From: Bacteroidota bacterium
GTDB lineage: Bacteria > Bacteroidota > Bacteroidia > NS11-12g > UBA955
Assembly: GCA_016787485.1 (NCBI GenBank)
Contig: JAEUUL010000009.1
Span: forward strand, 62,001-126,000
Direction of reading: 5' to 3'
Length of the DNA: 64,000 nucleotides
A program made the position numbers and the translations under genes. A model generated the notes under the pieces. That model saw only the letters and a program-made list of their open reading frames with translations. It had not been told where the DNA came from and did no database searches. Below, piece by piece: positions 1 through 9,302 of the stretch. The first letter of the stretch is position 1. Each line of letters starts with the position of its first letter.

Positions 1-1
1 G

Positions 2-337
2 GTGGGAAAACGCAAACTGTATGAAGCATTGAGCCCTAAAAAAACCCTGGAAGGATTTATGGGTGGGGTGCTGCTTACCGCTGCCGCAGGAGCACTGCTC
101 GGGTACATCTGGGAATTCGGACTCATCAGCGGACTGGTGCTGGGCATGCTGGTGAGTGTGGCCGGTACCGCAGGAGACCTTTTTGAAAGCGCCCTGAAAC
201 GCAAGGCTGGAATCAAGGACAGCGGCAACGTAATACCCGGACATGGAGGGGCCCTGGACCGCTTTGATGCATTTCTTTTTGCCGTGGTGGTGGTATATGC
301 CTGGTTCTCGGTGAATCAATATCTCTTTCCGGATTAA
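2..337 (+). CDS. cdsA: Phosphatidate cytidylyltransferase, C-terminal part (5' end outside window)
   Basis: This is the C-terminal ~111 residues of CDP-diglyceride synthase, the inner-membrane enzyme that makes CDP-diacylglycerol from phosphatidate and CTP for phospholipid synthesis. The family signature is intact: SALKRKAGIKDSG followed by PGHGGALDRFD, with the catalytic Asp/Lys pattern. At least two hydrophobic segments flank it. The reading frame is open at the window edge, so the true start lies upstream; the GTG at base 2 is only the first in-frame codon. Its stop overlaps the next ATG by one base (TAATG), which suggests co-transcription and coupled translation. Confidence 0.93.
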   Translation: MGKRKLYEALSPKKTLEGFMGGVLLTAAAGALLGYIWEFGLISGLVLGMLVSVAGTAGDLFESALKRKAGIKDSGNVIPGHGGALDRFDAFLFAVVVVYAWFSVNQYLFPD

Positions 338-1119
338 TGCATATATTGAAATCTCAGCTATTTTTCGTGATGCTGATTTGTGTTTTTACCAAGGCACAGA
401 GTCAGAAGCAACGAACTCTAAGATGGAAGTCCGACACCTTAAACAGCCACTACACAGAAAAGTTTGATGACTCAACCTTGTTGAATTGCCAGTTTCACAA
501 GCAATTCATTTGGTGTACCAACCGGGGCAAAGCTGCACTTAAAATCAACCAGCATCTTGCAGAAATCAGCACTGGCATAGCTTATAGCGATGCTGACAGT
601 TTCCGCGATGAAATCAAAAACCAAAACCTTGCATTCCGGCAAGCCTGGCAGCAGGATGCTGTCAATCCAAGCCGCACCGACAGCTTTTACAGCAGCACAA
701 ACAACTGGTATTCAATATCTGATATGAAAGTAATTTTCGAAGACCGGTGCTGGCTTACAATACAAATCGACAATGAATCTTATGTGGGGGGCGAAACGGT
801 TCACTACAAAACCCAACTTGCAACATTTTTTAAACACAAGGGTACAAGGATTTGCCGGTGGCAGGAATTGGTAACCGACACATTGGCTCTGCTGCGTTTG
901 GCAGAAGCCCGTTTTCGCACAGAAAAAAATATACCGGACGAAGAGCATCCATTCGAACGATGGTTTAACGGTGGCCCTTTCCAATTGTGCCAGAATTTTG
1001 GTTTCACCACGGAGGGTTTGCTTTTCATTTACAACAACTGTGAGATAGCTTCCTGCTCAGAAGGCGGCACCGATCTGCTGATTCCGCGGAAGCACCTTAA
1101 CAAGTATTTAAAAAAGTAA
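337..1119 (+). CDS. Secreted DUF3298-like (RsiV-type) protein
   Basis: A 260-residue protein with an N-terminal signal peptide (about residues 1-22, MHILKSQLFFVMLICVFTKA). The C-terminal third resembles the DUF3298/RsiV-like fold: a Y-x-GG-E-T-x-H-Y motif, then LCQNFGFTTEGLLFIYNNCEIA and a closing LIPRKHLNKYL, in the usual order for that family. Such domains occur in periplasmic or anchored proteins of Bacteroidota and in the anti-sigma factor RsiV, but no anti-sigma N-terminus is present here. It is coupled to cdsA by a TAATG overlap. The function is unknown; an envelope role is inferred from the export signal. Confidence 0.7.
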   Translation: MHILKSQLFFVMLICVFTKAQSQKQRTLRWKSDTLNSHYTEKFDDSTLLNCQFHKQFIWCTNRGKAALKINQHLAEISTGIAYSDADSFRDEIKNQNLAFRQAWQQDAVNPSRTDSFYSSTNNWYSISDMKVIFEDRCWLTIQIDNESYVGGETVHYKTQLATFFKHKGTRICRWQELVTDTLALLRLAEARFRTEKNIPDEEHPFERWFNGGPFQLCQNFGFTTEGLLFIYNNCEIASCSEGGTDLLIPRKHLNKYLKK

Positions 1120-1221
1120 TCCGGCCCAAACAGGCGTATTTGATTTTCACCCTAATCCCGGGGTTAGATTTCTCCCTTTTCAACTCACCGAAAAATCCAT
1201 AGGGATGCAGCAATCATTCAC

Positions 1222-1229
1222 TAATTTTG
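1222..1229 (+). promoter_or_regulatory. Bacteroidota -7 box of sucA
   Basis: TAATTTTG is an exact match to TAnnTTTG, lying 16 bases before the sucA ATG. No clear TTTG box is seen 19-21 bases further up. Confidence 0.6.
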
Positions 1230-1245
1230 CGGCCCGATTCAACAC

Positions 1246-3960
1246 ATGTCTCATCCTGACCCTACATACCTGCTCAACGCCGACCCGGCAGCCCTTGAAA
1301 ACCTGTACCAGCAATACACAGCCGACAAGGAATCGGTAGATTTTGGCTGGCGAAAATTCTTTGAAGGATTTGACCTGGGCGCCCACAAGTTTGAAACCAG
1401 CGGTGGGGTCAGTGAAAATGCCCAGAAGGAGATCAGCGTTCTGAACCTGATCAATGCCTACCGGCAGCGTGGCCACCTTTTTGCCAAAACCAACCCCCTG
1501 AGGGAACGCCGGCAGTATACGCCCACCCTGGATATTGAAAACTTTGGATTGCAGACTGCTGATCTGGAAACGGTATTTCAGGCCGGCACGCAGGTCGGAC
1601 TCGGCCCTGCCACACTCAAAGACATCGTGGCCTTGTTGCAACAAACCTATTGCCAGAGCATTGGTTGTGAGTTCAGCTACATCCGCGACCCCAGAAGAAG
1701 GGAATGGCTGCAGACCCGGTTTGAAAAAACCCGCAACAACCCGGACCTCACCGTGGATGAAAAACGCCATTTCCTGAAGAAACTGAACCAGGCTACGGTG
1801 TTTGAAAACTTCATCCATACCAAATACATCGGGCAAAAACGATTCTCTGTAGAAGGCCTGGAGTGCCTGATTCCCGCGCTGGACGCCGTGATTCAGTACG
1901 GTGCCGGACTGGGTGTGGAAGAGTTTGTGATGGGCATGGCCCACCGCGGACGTCTGAATGTGCTGGCCAATGTGTTCAACAAGAAATACAGCGACATTTT
2001 CGGTGAATTCGAAGGCAAGGTATTTCAAAACGAAGTGGATGAAGATTTTGAAGGAGATGTGAAATACCATCTGGGGTACAGCACCGATGTTGATACTGCC
2101 AGCGGCAAAAAGGTACATCTTCGCCTTGCCGACAACCCAAGCCATCTGGAGGCTGTGAATCCGGTGGTGAAAGGCCTGGTGCGGGCAAAGCTGGACAGCA
2201 AATACGCCGGGGATGTGCGGCGGATCTGCCCTATCCTGATTCACGGAGATGCGGCTGTGGCCGGGCAGGGCATCATTTATGAAGTGGTGCAGATGAGTGG
2301 CCTGGAAGGGTACTATGTAGGTGGTTGCATCCATGTGGTTACCAACAACCAGATCGGATTCACCACCAATTATCAGGATGCACGCACCAGTACCTACTGT
2401 ACCGATGTAGCCAAAGTAACCCTGTGCCCGGTATTGCATGTGAACGGAGACGATGTTGAAGCCGTGATTCATGCTGTAAAACTGGCCATGGCTTACCGGC
2501 TTGAATTCAACAGCGACATATTCATAGACCTGCTGGGCTACCGCAAGTACGGACACAACGAAGGCGATGAGCCGCGATTTACCCAGCCGGTCATGTACAA
2601 ACTCATAGACAAGCACCCGAATATCCGCGAGATCTACAAGGAAAAACTGCTGAACCGTGGTGAAATTGATGCTGAACTGGCCCGTGAAATGGAAGTGCAG
2701 TTTAAAGAACTGTTGCAGGAGAAGTTTGAGGAAGCCAAAGGGGATTACAAACCCAGTCCGGCCAGTGGAGCAGGATTATGGGAAGGTTTTCAGCATCCCG
2801 GTATTAAAGATTTCGAAAACCCAACACAAACGGCTGTTGCCTGGGAAAAGCTACAAAGTCTGGGACAGGCCGTAACGCACATTCCCGAAGACAATCAGCC
2901 TATAAAGAAAGTCCAAAACCTGTTTGCCGACCGGCGGAAAATGCTGGAAACAGGCAAACTGGACTGGGCCATGGGCGAATTGTTGGCTTATGCTACATTG
3001 CTGGACGAAGGACATCCCGTACGTTTGGCCGGGCAGGATGTGGAACGGGGCACATTCAGTCACCGGCACGCCGTGGTGAAAAAAGAAGACAGTGAACAGG
3101 AATACATTCCCCTGCAGCATCTGAGAGATGGACAGGCCCGCTTTTCGGTATACAACAGCCTGCTGAGTGAATACGCCGCCCTGGGTTATGAATACGGGTA
3201 CAGTTCATCCACCCCGAATGGCTTAACACTGTGGGAAGCACAGTTTGGTGACTTTGCCAACGGTGCCCAGATTATTTTCGATCAGTTTCTTTCCAGCGCA
3301 GAAGCCAAATGGGGCAAATTCAGCGGGCTTACCCTGCTCCTGCCCCATGGGTATGAAGGACAAGGCCCGGAACACAGCAGTGCCCGGCCCGAACGGTATC
3401 TGCAACTGTGTGCCGGCGGGAATATGCAGGTCATGAACATCAGTACTCCGGCAAACCTGTTTCATGCACTGCGCAGACAGTTGAAACGCAATTTCCAGGT
3501 ACCCCTCATCATCATGAGTCCGAAAAGCCTGCTTCGCCATCCCAAATGCATCAGCAGCCCTGAAGAATTCAGTGAAGCACAGTTTCAGGAACTCATCGAT
3601 GACCGCAATACAACCGGCAAAGTGCGCAGAGTCCTCTTCTGCACTGGCAAAGTATACTACGACCTGCTTGCAGAAAAAGAAAAAGACAACCATACCGACG
3701 TAGCCATTGTGCGTATTGAACAATTATACCCGCTGCCCGAATGGACATTGAAAAATATTTTCGAGAAATACAGCGGTGCCGAATTCTGCTGGGTACAGGA
3801 AGAACCGCGCAATCAGGGATATTGGCTGCATCTTGCACGCTATGATTTCCCGGTTAATCTGCGTTATATCGGCAGAAAAACCAGTGCCAGCCCGGCTACC
3901 GGATTCAAAAAGGTGCATGACCGCGAGCAACAGGAAATTGTGCAGCAGTCCTTTGCCTGA
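1246..3960 (+). CDS. sucA: 2-oxoglutarate dehydrogenase E1 component
   Basis: A 904-residue thiamine-diphosphate decarboxylase, the E1 of the 2-oxoglutarate dehydrogenase complex (2-oxoglutarate to succinyl-CoA in the TCA cycle). The N-terminal E2-binding helix (NADPAALENLYQQYTADKES) separates it from pyruvate E1. Further motifs are MGMAHRGRLNVLANV, HGDAAVAGQG, the ThDP region GDDVEAV followed by KYGHNEGDEP, and the transketolase-like half with FGDFANGAQ and GYEGQGPEHSSARPER. Length is normal for the family. The ATG start fits the -7 box 16 bases upstream. The E2 partner sucB is not adjacent; the only E2 in the window, at 27.9 kb, looks like the pyruvate complex. A 478-residue antisense frame across it is a codon-bias shadow. 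Confidence 0.97.
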   Translation: MSHPDPTYLLNADPAALENLYQQYTADKESVDFGWRKFFEGFDLGAHKFETSGGVSENAQKEISVLNLINAYRQRGHLFAKTNPLRERRQYTPTLDIENFGLQTADLETVFQAGTQVGLGPATLKDIVALLQQTYCQSIGCEFSYIRDPRRREWLQTRFEKTRNNPDLTVDEKRHFLKKLNQATVFENFIHTKYIGQKRFSVEGLECLIPALDAVIQYGAGLGVEEFVMGMAHRGRLNVLANVFNKKYSDIFGEFEGKVFQNEVDEDFEGDVKYHLGYSTDVDTASGKKVHLRLADNPSHLEAVNPVVKGLVRAKLDSKYAGDVRRICPILIHGDAAVAGQGIIYEVVQMSGLEGYYVGGCIHVVTNNQIGFTTNYQDARTSTYCTDVAKVTLCPVLHVNGDDVEAVIHAVKLAMAYRLEFNSDIFIDLLGYRKYGHNEGDEPRFTQPVMYKLIDKHPNIREIYKEKLLNRGEIDAELAREMEVQFKELLQEKFEEAKGDYKPSPASGAGLWEGFQHPGIKDFENPTQTAVAWEKLQSLGQAVTHIPEDNQPIKKVQNLFADRRKMLETGKLDWAMGELLAYATLLDEGHPVRLAGQDVERGTFSHRHAVVKKEDSEQEYIPLQHLRDGQARFSVYNSLLSEYAALGYEYGYSSSTPNGLTLWEAQFGDFANGAQIIFDQFLSSAEAKWGKFSGLTLLLPHGYEGQGPEHSSARPERYLQLCAGGNMQVMNISTPANLFHALRRQLKRNFQVPLIIMSPKSLLRHPKCISSPEEFSEAQFQELIDDRNTTGKVRRVLFCTGKVYYDLLAEKEKDNHTDVAIVRIEQLYPLPEWTLKNIFEKYSGAEFCWVQEEPRNQGYWLHLARYDFPVNLRYIGRKTSASPATGFKKVHDREQQEIVQQSFA

Positions 3961-3962
3961 AT

Positions 3963-5135
3963 TTGAGTGATAAGTATATATTGCGGGTCTTGTACCGGCC
4001 TGGCATCTATACCTATCTTTTGCTGATTTCTGCGTGCACACAGGCTGCAAAAAAGACTTCTGATCATTCAACCCGGAATGATTTGCAGGTTGAATCCATA
4101 GACAGTTCCCTTCATTTTTCCAAAGATCGGGAGGCTGCCATCGCAGGCTACTTTCAAACCATGCATCAACGCTGGCAATACAGCGGCAGCACACTCGTGT
4201 ATCAGAGGGACAGTTTCTATCAATGGTGCGCAGGCAGTGCAGATTCTGCGCACGCATTAACCCTGAAAATGCCCATGCAAATCGCCTCACTCAGCAAGCC
4301 ATTTTGTGCTACTGCAGTGATGCAGATGATATTGAAAAACAAACTGAAACTCAGCGACAGTCTGCGCCACTTTTTTCCGGAATTGCCTTATCATTCTGTA
4401 ACCATAGAACACCTGCTCAGCCATAGCAGCGGCATTCCGGAGTACGTCTTTTTTGCAGATCATCACCGCACAGACAGTTCGGGATTGTTGACCAATGCAG
4501 GGGTTATTCAGTTGTTTGCTGAAAAAAAACCTCCATTTTGGTTTGCACCCGGGAAAAAACACCATTATGTAAATACCAACTTTGTCTTATTGGCATCCAT
4601 ACTGGAAAAAATTTCTGGAAAACCATATCCTGCATTGTTACAGGAATTGATTTTTAAACCGCTGGGAATGCTGCAAACCCGTGTACTTTCTCCGGGAGAA
4701 TCTGTGCTGGGAATGCCCGTTCAGGGTCATTATGGCAATGGTGCTGTTTTCCCCGATGATTATCAGGATGGCACCTATGGCGATAAAAATATTGTAAGTA
4801 CCGCGTCTGATTTATTTCGGTTTTACCGTGGGCTGCGGGATAATACATTATTCCCGGAAGTCATGCGAACGGTGATGACACGTGTGCGGTGGAGCCATGC
4901 CCGTGGCGAATCTGACTATGGTCTGGGCTGGAGACGGCGGGAAATATTTGGTGAGGACTGGATATTTCATACCGGGTGGTGGCACGGATTCCGGGCCAAT
5001 TTTTATTTCTGTTTTACGTCAGATAAATGTGTGGTTACCTTGTCCAACAGACTTTCGGGAGGATTTCTTCCGGGCACACATCTGGCAGCCTTTTTCAAAC
5101 CGGAAGAAATGCAAAAGATTATGTCGGAAATGTGA
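3963..5135 (+). CDS. Lipoprotein serine hydrolase, class C beta-lactamase-like
   Basis: A 390-residue member of the beta-lactamase/D-Ala-D-Ala peptidase (serine hydrolase) superfamily. It starts at TTG just 2 bases after sucA, and no ATG precedes the signal. A lipobox LISAC (Cys about residue 25) predicts an outer-membrane lipoprotein. Catalytic motifs are SLSK (S109-x-x-K112), a YxN-like YVN in HHYVNTNF, and the HTG triad (FHTGWWHG). These enzymes act on peptidoglycan fragments, esters or amides; the substrate cannot be read from the sequence. It may be co-transcribed with sucA by proximity, but there is no functional link. Confidence 0.85.
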   Translation: MSDKYILRVLYRPGIYTYLLLISACTQAAKKTSDHSTRNDLQVESIDSSLHFSKDREAAIAGYFQTMHQRWQYSGSTLVYQRDSFYQWCAGSADSAHALTLKMPMQIASLSKPFCATAVMQMILKNKLKLSDSLRHFFPELPYHSVTIEHLLSHSSGIPEYVFFADHHRTDSSGLLTNAGVIQLFAEKKPPFWFAPGKKHHYVNTNFVLLASILEKISGKPYPALLQELIFKPLGMLQTRVLSPGESVLGMPVQGHYGNGAVFPDDYQDGTYGDKNIVSTASDLFRFYRGLRDNTLFPEVMRTVMTRVRWSHARGESDYGLGWRRREIFGEDWIFHTGWWHGFRANFYFCFTSDKCVVTLSNRLSGGFLPGTHLAAFFKPEEMQKIMSEM

Positions 5136-5152
5136 AAATTTTAACAAATAAA

Positions 5153-5773
5153 TCAGGGAGTTTTTGCCTCGGGATCTACCAATGGTTTGATGGGAAAAGA
5201 CAACATTTTTACTGCATTTGTCCGAATCTGAATCCGTGCCATGGCGGCTTTCAAGGTATCTTTGTTTTGATTCGGATCTTTCAATTTGCCTAAATCCTGA
5301 GTTACCTGGGCCTTGGTGGTTTGAACTTTCTGTAAGGCATCTTTATTATCCGGCTGATTTGTATTCAATTCATCTTCAATTTCTGTAAAGCTGCCAGCGA
5401 TGTCTTTCTCTGCTGCCACAATCGAATTGGTGTCAATTTTTTGTAACTGGGCTAAACGTATGCTCAGTTTATCCAGACTGGCATCAATGCTATCTGCTTT
5501 GCGGTTTACACTCAGATTGGAAGTAAGTTTTGCAATGGCTTTCTCCTTTTCATTGTTGCTGTTGATGATGGGGATTGACAATAGCCCCACCACCAAACTG
5601 AGGGTGAGACATAGCCCCATGAACATCCAGATGGTTTGAACAATCATTTTGCGGGGTTCTGGTTTATCCTGCTCTTTTCTGAGTAGCATAAATGCCAGAA
5701 AAACGAGTAAAAATGCAAAGCCGGATAATCCGTATCCCAGGATCTTAATGATGTCTACATTGGCCAATTCCAT
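5153..5773 (-). CDS. Two-TM membrane protein with coiled-coil tail
   Basis: An unrecognised protein of about 206 residues. Two transmembrane segments (about residues 8-30, ILGYGLSGFAFLLVFLAFML, and 47-70) precede a long charged helical C-terminal domain predicted to form a coiled coil (NSNNEKEKAIAKL onward, rich in K/D/Q). The ATG at 5773 is preferred because an exact TATGTTTG -7 box (minus strand, 5784-5777) ends only 3 bases before it. An in-frame TTG at 5779 lies inside that box and would not be transcribed. The transcript is therefore predicted to be leaderless. It converges on the serine hydrolase with 17 bases between the stops. Confidence 0.65.
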   Translation of the reverse strand: MELANVDIIKILGYGLSGFAFLLVFLAFMLLRKEQDKPEPRKMIVQTIWMFMGLCLTLSLVVGLLSIPIINSNNEKEKAIAKLTSNLSVNRKADSIDASLDKLSIRLAQLQKIDTNSIVAAEKDIAGSFTEIEDELNTNQPDNKDALQKVQTTKAQVTQDLGKLKDPNQNKDTLKAAMARIQIRTNAVKMLSFPIKPLVDPEAKTP

Positions 5774-5806
5774 AAACAAACATAAAGAATTATTCTGTGA
5801 TTGGAA

Positions 5807-6538
5807 TCAAAAATGAAATCCCAGACCAAACCGGGAGGTCAGGCGCTGAAACATATAATTCCCGTTGTGAACCGTAAAATCAAGGAAATAATCCATTCTT
5901 TCTCCGCTTCTGAGCAGGCTGCAACCACCCGAAATAACGGGTGCCAATTGCATGGGAATCTGCCGGTCTTTTAAAAATATGGGAGAACTGTACAAATCAT
6001 TTGCACCCTGTACAACCCGGGTAATTTTAGCATTGTTAAATGTAACCACCTTTGCGCCCAAATGGGGTACAAGCCAGACTTTACCGCCCAGGCTGGCTTT
6101 GTACCCAGCCTGAATAAACACATTCTGAAAACCGGAACTGAAAGAAATCCTGGCTGAGTCCACAGATTGCGAAGGGAGCCGGTAATTTTCGGTATATCTG
6201 CAGTTGCCAAAACCCAGACCACCGTATCCAAAAAAATAGCTGCGCTTCCCTTCCCGCGGTGGCATCTGATATCCGCCAAAAAAACGCACTTCCTGAAAGG
6301 TATTTTTACCGGTGCGGTTGGTGTCCGTAAAAAACATCCGACCACCTGGAAAATTAAACTGCATGCCTGCTGTCATCGTTTTATTCAGCCTCAACTGAAA
6401 CTGCAAATGACTGAATCCACCCTGCAGGGCATATTTATGGGCAGAGTCTACAGTAGGCAGAATAATGGTTTCACCCTTGTAGGCTGTGACACATGAAGCC
6501 AGCATGGCAATGGCAAAAAGTCCGGTAATCCAGCGCAT
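5807..6538 (-). CDS. Predicted lipoprotein, beta-rich outer-membrane-like
   Basis: A 243-residue protein with signal peptide MRWITGLFAIAML and lipobox LASC (Cys about residue 16). The body has alternating aromatic strands (HLQFQLRLNKTMTAG, FFGGYQMP, YFFGYGGLGFG) and ends in an aromatic strand FGLGFHF. This is the pattern of small outer-membrane beta-barrels in Bacteroidota, although a barrel behind a lipobox is unusual. No named family was recognised. A TAACATTG sequence (one mismatch to the -7 box) sits 7 bases before the ATG. Confidence 0.6.
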   Translation of the reverse strand: MRWITGLFAIAMLASCVTAYKGETIILPTVDSAHKYALQGGFSHLQFQLRLNKTMTAGMQFNFPGGRMFFTDTNRTGKNTFQEVRFFGGYQMPPREGKRSYFFGYGGLGFGNCRYTENYRLPSQSVDSARISFSSGFQNVFIQAGYKASLGGKVWLVPHLGAKVVTFNNAKITRVVQGANDLYSSPIFLKDRQIPMQLAPVISGGCSLLRSGERMDYFLDFTVHNGNYMFQRLTSRFGLGFHF

Positions 6539-6568
6539 AAGATTGCAATGTTACATCAATTATTCAAT

Positions 6569-7240
6569 TTATGCACTGCAGTCAGACTCAACCAGGTTGA
6601 GTACGGACAACCACCAGCGGCCGCCAATCCAACTCAACTGAAACGTAACACCCAAATCCTCCCTGTCCTTCGTATACACCACTTTCACATCCGTAGCGAG
6701 TAACGTATATATGCTGCTAATCTCAACAGGGGTAAATTTTTGCAGATGTTGTTCATTTAAAAATTGAACCACCTGCAGGAGCCGGTTATCGTTGCGAAGG
6801 GTATCCACAAAGAAACCAGCGCGGTTCCAGGTATTCGTTTCACAATGAAATACAGGTGCCTTTCCCAGTTGCAAAGGCAACACTGAGTCCAGCCTGCCTA
6901 TTCTTCCGGATTTGGTCCACCCCCGGGAAAGCGTTTTTTCATGCACAAGATAATCTATGGCACCGGGCCTCACAATCATCCAGAATCCGTAAACCGGATG
7001 TATGTAGTTCTGTACCACTGCAGTATCCCTTTTGGAAAGCGCGCTGAACACTTCATTCACTGCAACACGGAGTGACTCCATTTTGCCGGGTCTCCAGTGT
7101 GTTTCTGTGCTTTCGGCGGAGTCTGAGGCCAAAGTCCTGCCGGAATCCAATGCAGAGTCAGGCCCTGACTTTGCCGTATTCTGCCGCCCGCAGCATATGA
7201 ATATACATGGCAAAATCAGCCAACATTTCAAAGGCAACAT
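6569..7240 (-). CDS. Predicted lipoprotein of unknown function
   Basis: About 223 residues. The start is set at the ATG at 7240 because an exact TATATTTG -7 box (7251-7244) ends 3 bases upstream, and the in-frame TTG at 7246 overlaps that box. The signal sequence MLPLKCWLILPCIFICCG ends in a lipobox-like FICC. The mature part is mixed alpha/beta with a conserved-looking core (ALSKRDTAVVQNYIHPVYGFWM) resembling small NTF2-like or DUF-type Bacteroidota lipoproteins. No catalytic motif is visible. Neighbours do not indicate a role. Confidence 0.6.
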   Translation of the reverse strand: MLPLKCWLILPCIFICCGRQNTAKSGPDSALDSGRTLASDSAESTETHWRPGKMESLRVAVNEVFSALSKRDTAVVQNYIHPVYGFWMIVRPGAIDYLVHEKTLSRGWTKSGRIGRLDSVLPLQLGKAPVFHCETNTWNRAGFFVDTLRNDNRLLQVVQFLNEQHLQKFTPVEISSIYTLLATDVKVVYTKDREDLGVTFQLSWIGGRWWLSVLNLVESDCSA

Positions 7241-7282
7241 GGTCAAATATAAACCATGAATCTGAATAAAAATTGTGCAGCG

Positions 7283-8686
7283 CTATTCATTCAGCACCCA
7301 CAACCCTACATTTTCAACATGGTGGGTATGGGGAAACATGTCTACAGGCTGAACTTTTACCAGGGTATATTTTTCTGCAAGCAATCTGGCATCCCTTGCC
7401 TGTGTGGCTGGATTGCAACTCACATATACAATGCGATTTGCCTCCATTTCCAGCAATCTCTGCACCACATCCGGGTGCATGCCGTCCCTTGGCGGATCGG
7501 TAATGACTACATCTGGTCTGCCCTGCTCACGGATAAATTCCGGTGTAAGGATCTGCTTCATATCTCCTGCAAAAAAACGGACATGAGCAATCCCATTCAT
7601 TTCAGCATTTTCATGTGCATCCATAATGGCCTCAGGCACATATTCAATGCCGATGACTTCGCGGGCCTGAGCAGCCACGAAAAGGGCTATGGAACCCGTT
7701 CCGGTGTATAAGTCATATACTTTTTCTTCTCCGGAAAGTGCGGCAAAATCCCGCGTAATGCGGTACAATATTTCAGCTTGCCTGGTATTGGTTTGAAAAA
7801 AACTCTGGGGTCTGATTTTAAATTTAAGCCCTTCGAGCTCTTCAATCAAATGGTCCTGTCCGGAATAGGTATGCACAATCAAATCTGCCAGCGTATCATT
7901 TCTTTTCTCATTGATTACATAAACCAAAGAGGCAATGTTCTCAAATGTATCCCTTATGTAATTCAACAATTTTTCACGCAATGCAACATCCTCGCGGGCA
8001 AAGGCCACAAGCACCATCCATTCTCCTTTCGCATTGCACCGAAGCAGCAGGTTTCGCAGAAATCCGGTTTGATGGTAAAGGTCAAAAAATTCATACCCGT
8101 TATCGTCACAATACTTCTTAATTCCCCGCTGTATTACATTGACGTAGGCAGGCATCAAATGGCAATTTTCAATATCCAGAACCTTATCAAACCTTCCGGG
8201 AATATGAAATCCCAGTGCTGAATAATCCTGAGGATTTTCGGGATTAAATTCAATATGCCAGGCCCTGTGACTGAAGGTAAGGTCCAGTTTGTTTCTGTAA
8301 TGCGCAATCTGTCCGCTGCCGACAATGGGCAATACTTCAAACCCACTCAATCCGCCGATGCGTTCGAGGGCATCTGTAACCTGCTGCTGCTTGCTTTTTA
8401 ATTGCTCTCCATAATCCAGATGTTGCCATTTGCAACCGCCACAGGTGCCGAAATGGGCGCAGAAAGGTTCTGTGCGTAAAGGAGATGCCGAATGTATTTT
8501 CAGCACTTTTCCTTCCATAAAGTTCTTTTTGAAACGGGTTACCTGCACATCGGCCACGTCTCCGGGTGCTGCATATTTTACAAACAAAACCTGCTCCCCT
8601 ATACGGCTTATACAATTGCCCTCGGATACCGCAGGGCCAATGACCACTTGTTCCAGAATCCTGGTTCCGGGATTTCGTCGCCCCAT
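7283..8686 (-). CDS. rlmD: 23S rRNA (uracil-5-)-methyltransferase, RlmD/RumA type
   Basis: A 467-residue class I SAM methyltransferase of the RumA/TrmA family, which puts m5U on 23S rRNA (U1939 in E. coli). An N-terminal TRAM domain (about residues 10-65) is followed by the iron-sulfur ligands C76-x5-C82-x2-C85 and a later Cys in DIENCHLM. The SAM-binding motif is DLYTGTGSIALF. DPPRDGMHPD and the nucleophile loop VSCNPAT complete the catalytic site. The U747 and U1939 enzymes are not separable by eye. Its ATG overlaps the stop of the upstream thioredoxin-like gene by one base (TGATG), so the two are probably translated from one message. Confidence 0.93.
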   Translation of the reverse strand: MGRRNPGTRILEQVVIGPAVSEGNCISRIGEQVLFVKYAAPGDVADVQVTRFKKNFMEGKVLKIHSASPLRTEPFCAHFGTCGGCKWQHLDYGEQLKSKQQQVTDALERIGGLSGFEVLPIVGSGQIAHYRNKLDLTFSHRAWHIEFNPENPQDYSALGFHIPGRFDKVLDIENCHLMPAYVNVIQRGIKKYCDDNGYEFFDLYHQTGFLRNLLLRCNAKGEWMVLVAFAREDVALREKLLNYIRDTFENIASLVYVINEKRNDTLADLIVHTYSGQDHLIEELEGLKFKIRPQSFFQTNTRQAEILYRITRDFAALSGEEKVYDLYTGTGSIALFVAAQAREVIGIEYVPEAIMDAHENAEMNGIAHVRFFAGDMKQILTPEFIREQGRPDVVITDPPRDGMHPDVVQRLLEMEANRIVYVSCNPATQARDARLLAEKYTLVKVQPVDMFPHTHHVENVGLWVLNE

Positions 8687-9261
8687 CAGCTTTTCTTGCC
8701 CAGGACGATTGTGAGTATTTTCATAAACTGCGGGGCCTCCAGATATCCGGCTTGCGAGTACCGTTCCTCTGTGCTTCCGGGCTTCATCATAAAATAGGTT
8801 GTGGGGTATCCAAAAGTGCGGCCATAACCCAGCCAGGCATGCAACTCATCGGCAGCCATGGATTTGTCACCGAATTTGTAGGTTCGGTTCTTTTCAGGAT
8901 TCAACTTTACAGTCACAAAATCTTTATTCACTGCCTGAATCACTTCCGCATTGGTATACGTTTCGCGATCCATTACTTTACACCAGCCACACCAATCGGT
9001 GTATACATCAATCAGAAGGATTTTATTTTCCTTTGCTGCTTTGGCATAACCCGATTCAAAATCCAGCCAGGTAATGGTGCTGGCCGGAGCCGTGGTATCT
9101 GTTGGATTGTCTTTTTCCACGGTTTGCAACACCGTCTTTGGCGCTGCAGCCACTGTCTGCGTATCCTGAGATTTCGCGACAACCTGTTTGCTTTCACCGC
9201 AATAGGCACTCAGCCCTGTTATTGCAATGGGAATCAGTATAAAAAGCCCGGGTCTGATCAT
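8686..9261 (-). CDS. Exported thioredoxin-fold protein
   Basis: About 191 residues starting at the ATG at 9261, supported by an exact TATCTTTG -7 box (9273-9266) 4 bases upstream. A longer frame to 9288 would start inside or above the promoter. An N-terminal signal (MIRPGLFILIPIAITGLSAYC) suggests a periplasmic or lipid-anchored protein. The thioredoxin-fold active site is DWCGWCK (CxxC with W at both sides), followed by a KLNPEKN strand and the cis-Pro region GYPTTYFM. It resembles the Thioredoxin_7/DUF255-like thiol reductases that reduce or rearrange periplasmic disulfides. It is upstream of and overlaps rlmD. Confidence 0.85.
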   Translation of the reverse strand: MIRPGLFILIPIAITGLSAYCGESKQVVAKSQDTQTVAAAPKTVLQTVEKDNPTDTTAPASTITWLDFESGYAKAAKENKILLIDVYTDWCGWCKVMDRETYTNAEVIQAVNKDFVTVKLNPEKNRTYKFGDKSMAADELHAWLGYGRTFGYPTTYFMMKPGSTEERYSQAGYLEAPQFMKILTIVLGKKS

Positions 9262-9302
9262 CGTACAAAGATATTTATCAAGTGTCAAAGAATATGCCAG
9301 TA

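Noticed and set aside
1180-2616. 478-codon open frame on the minus strand opposite sucA
   Set aside because: It lies entirely within the strongly conserved sucA frame, has no start signals or recognisable family, and is low-complexity His/Phe/Val-rich as expected of a codon-bias shadow.
1246-3960. sucA-sucB operon
   Set aside because: The gene after sucA is a serine hydrolase, and the E2 at 27.9 kb has the lipoyl sequence of the pyruvate complex.
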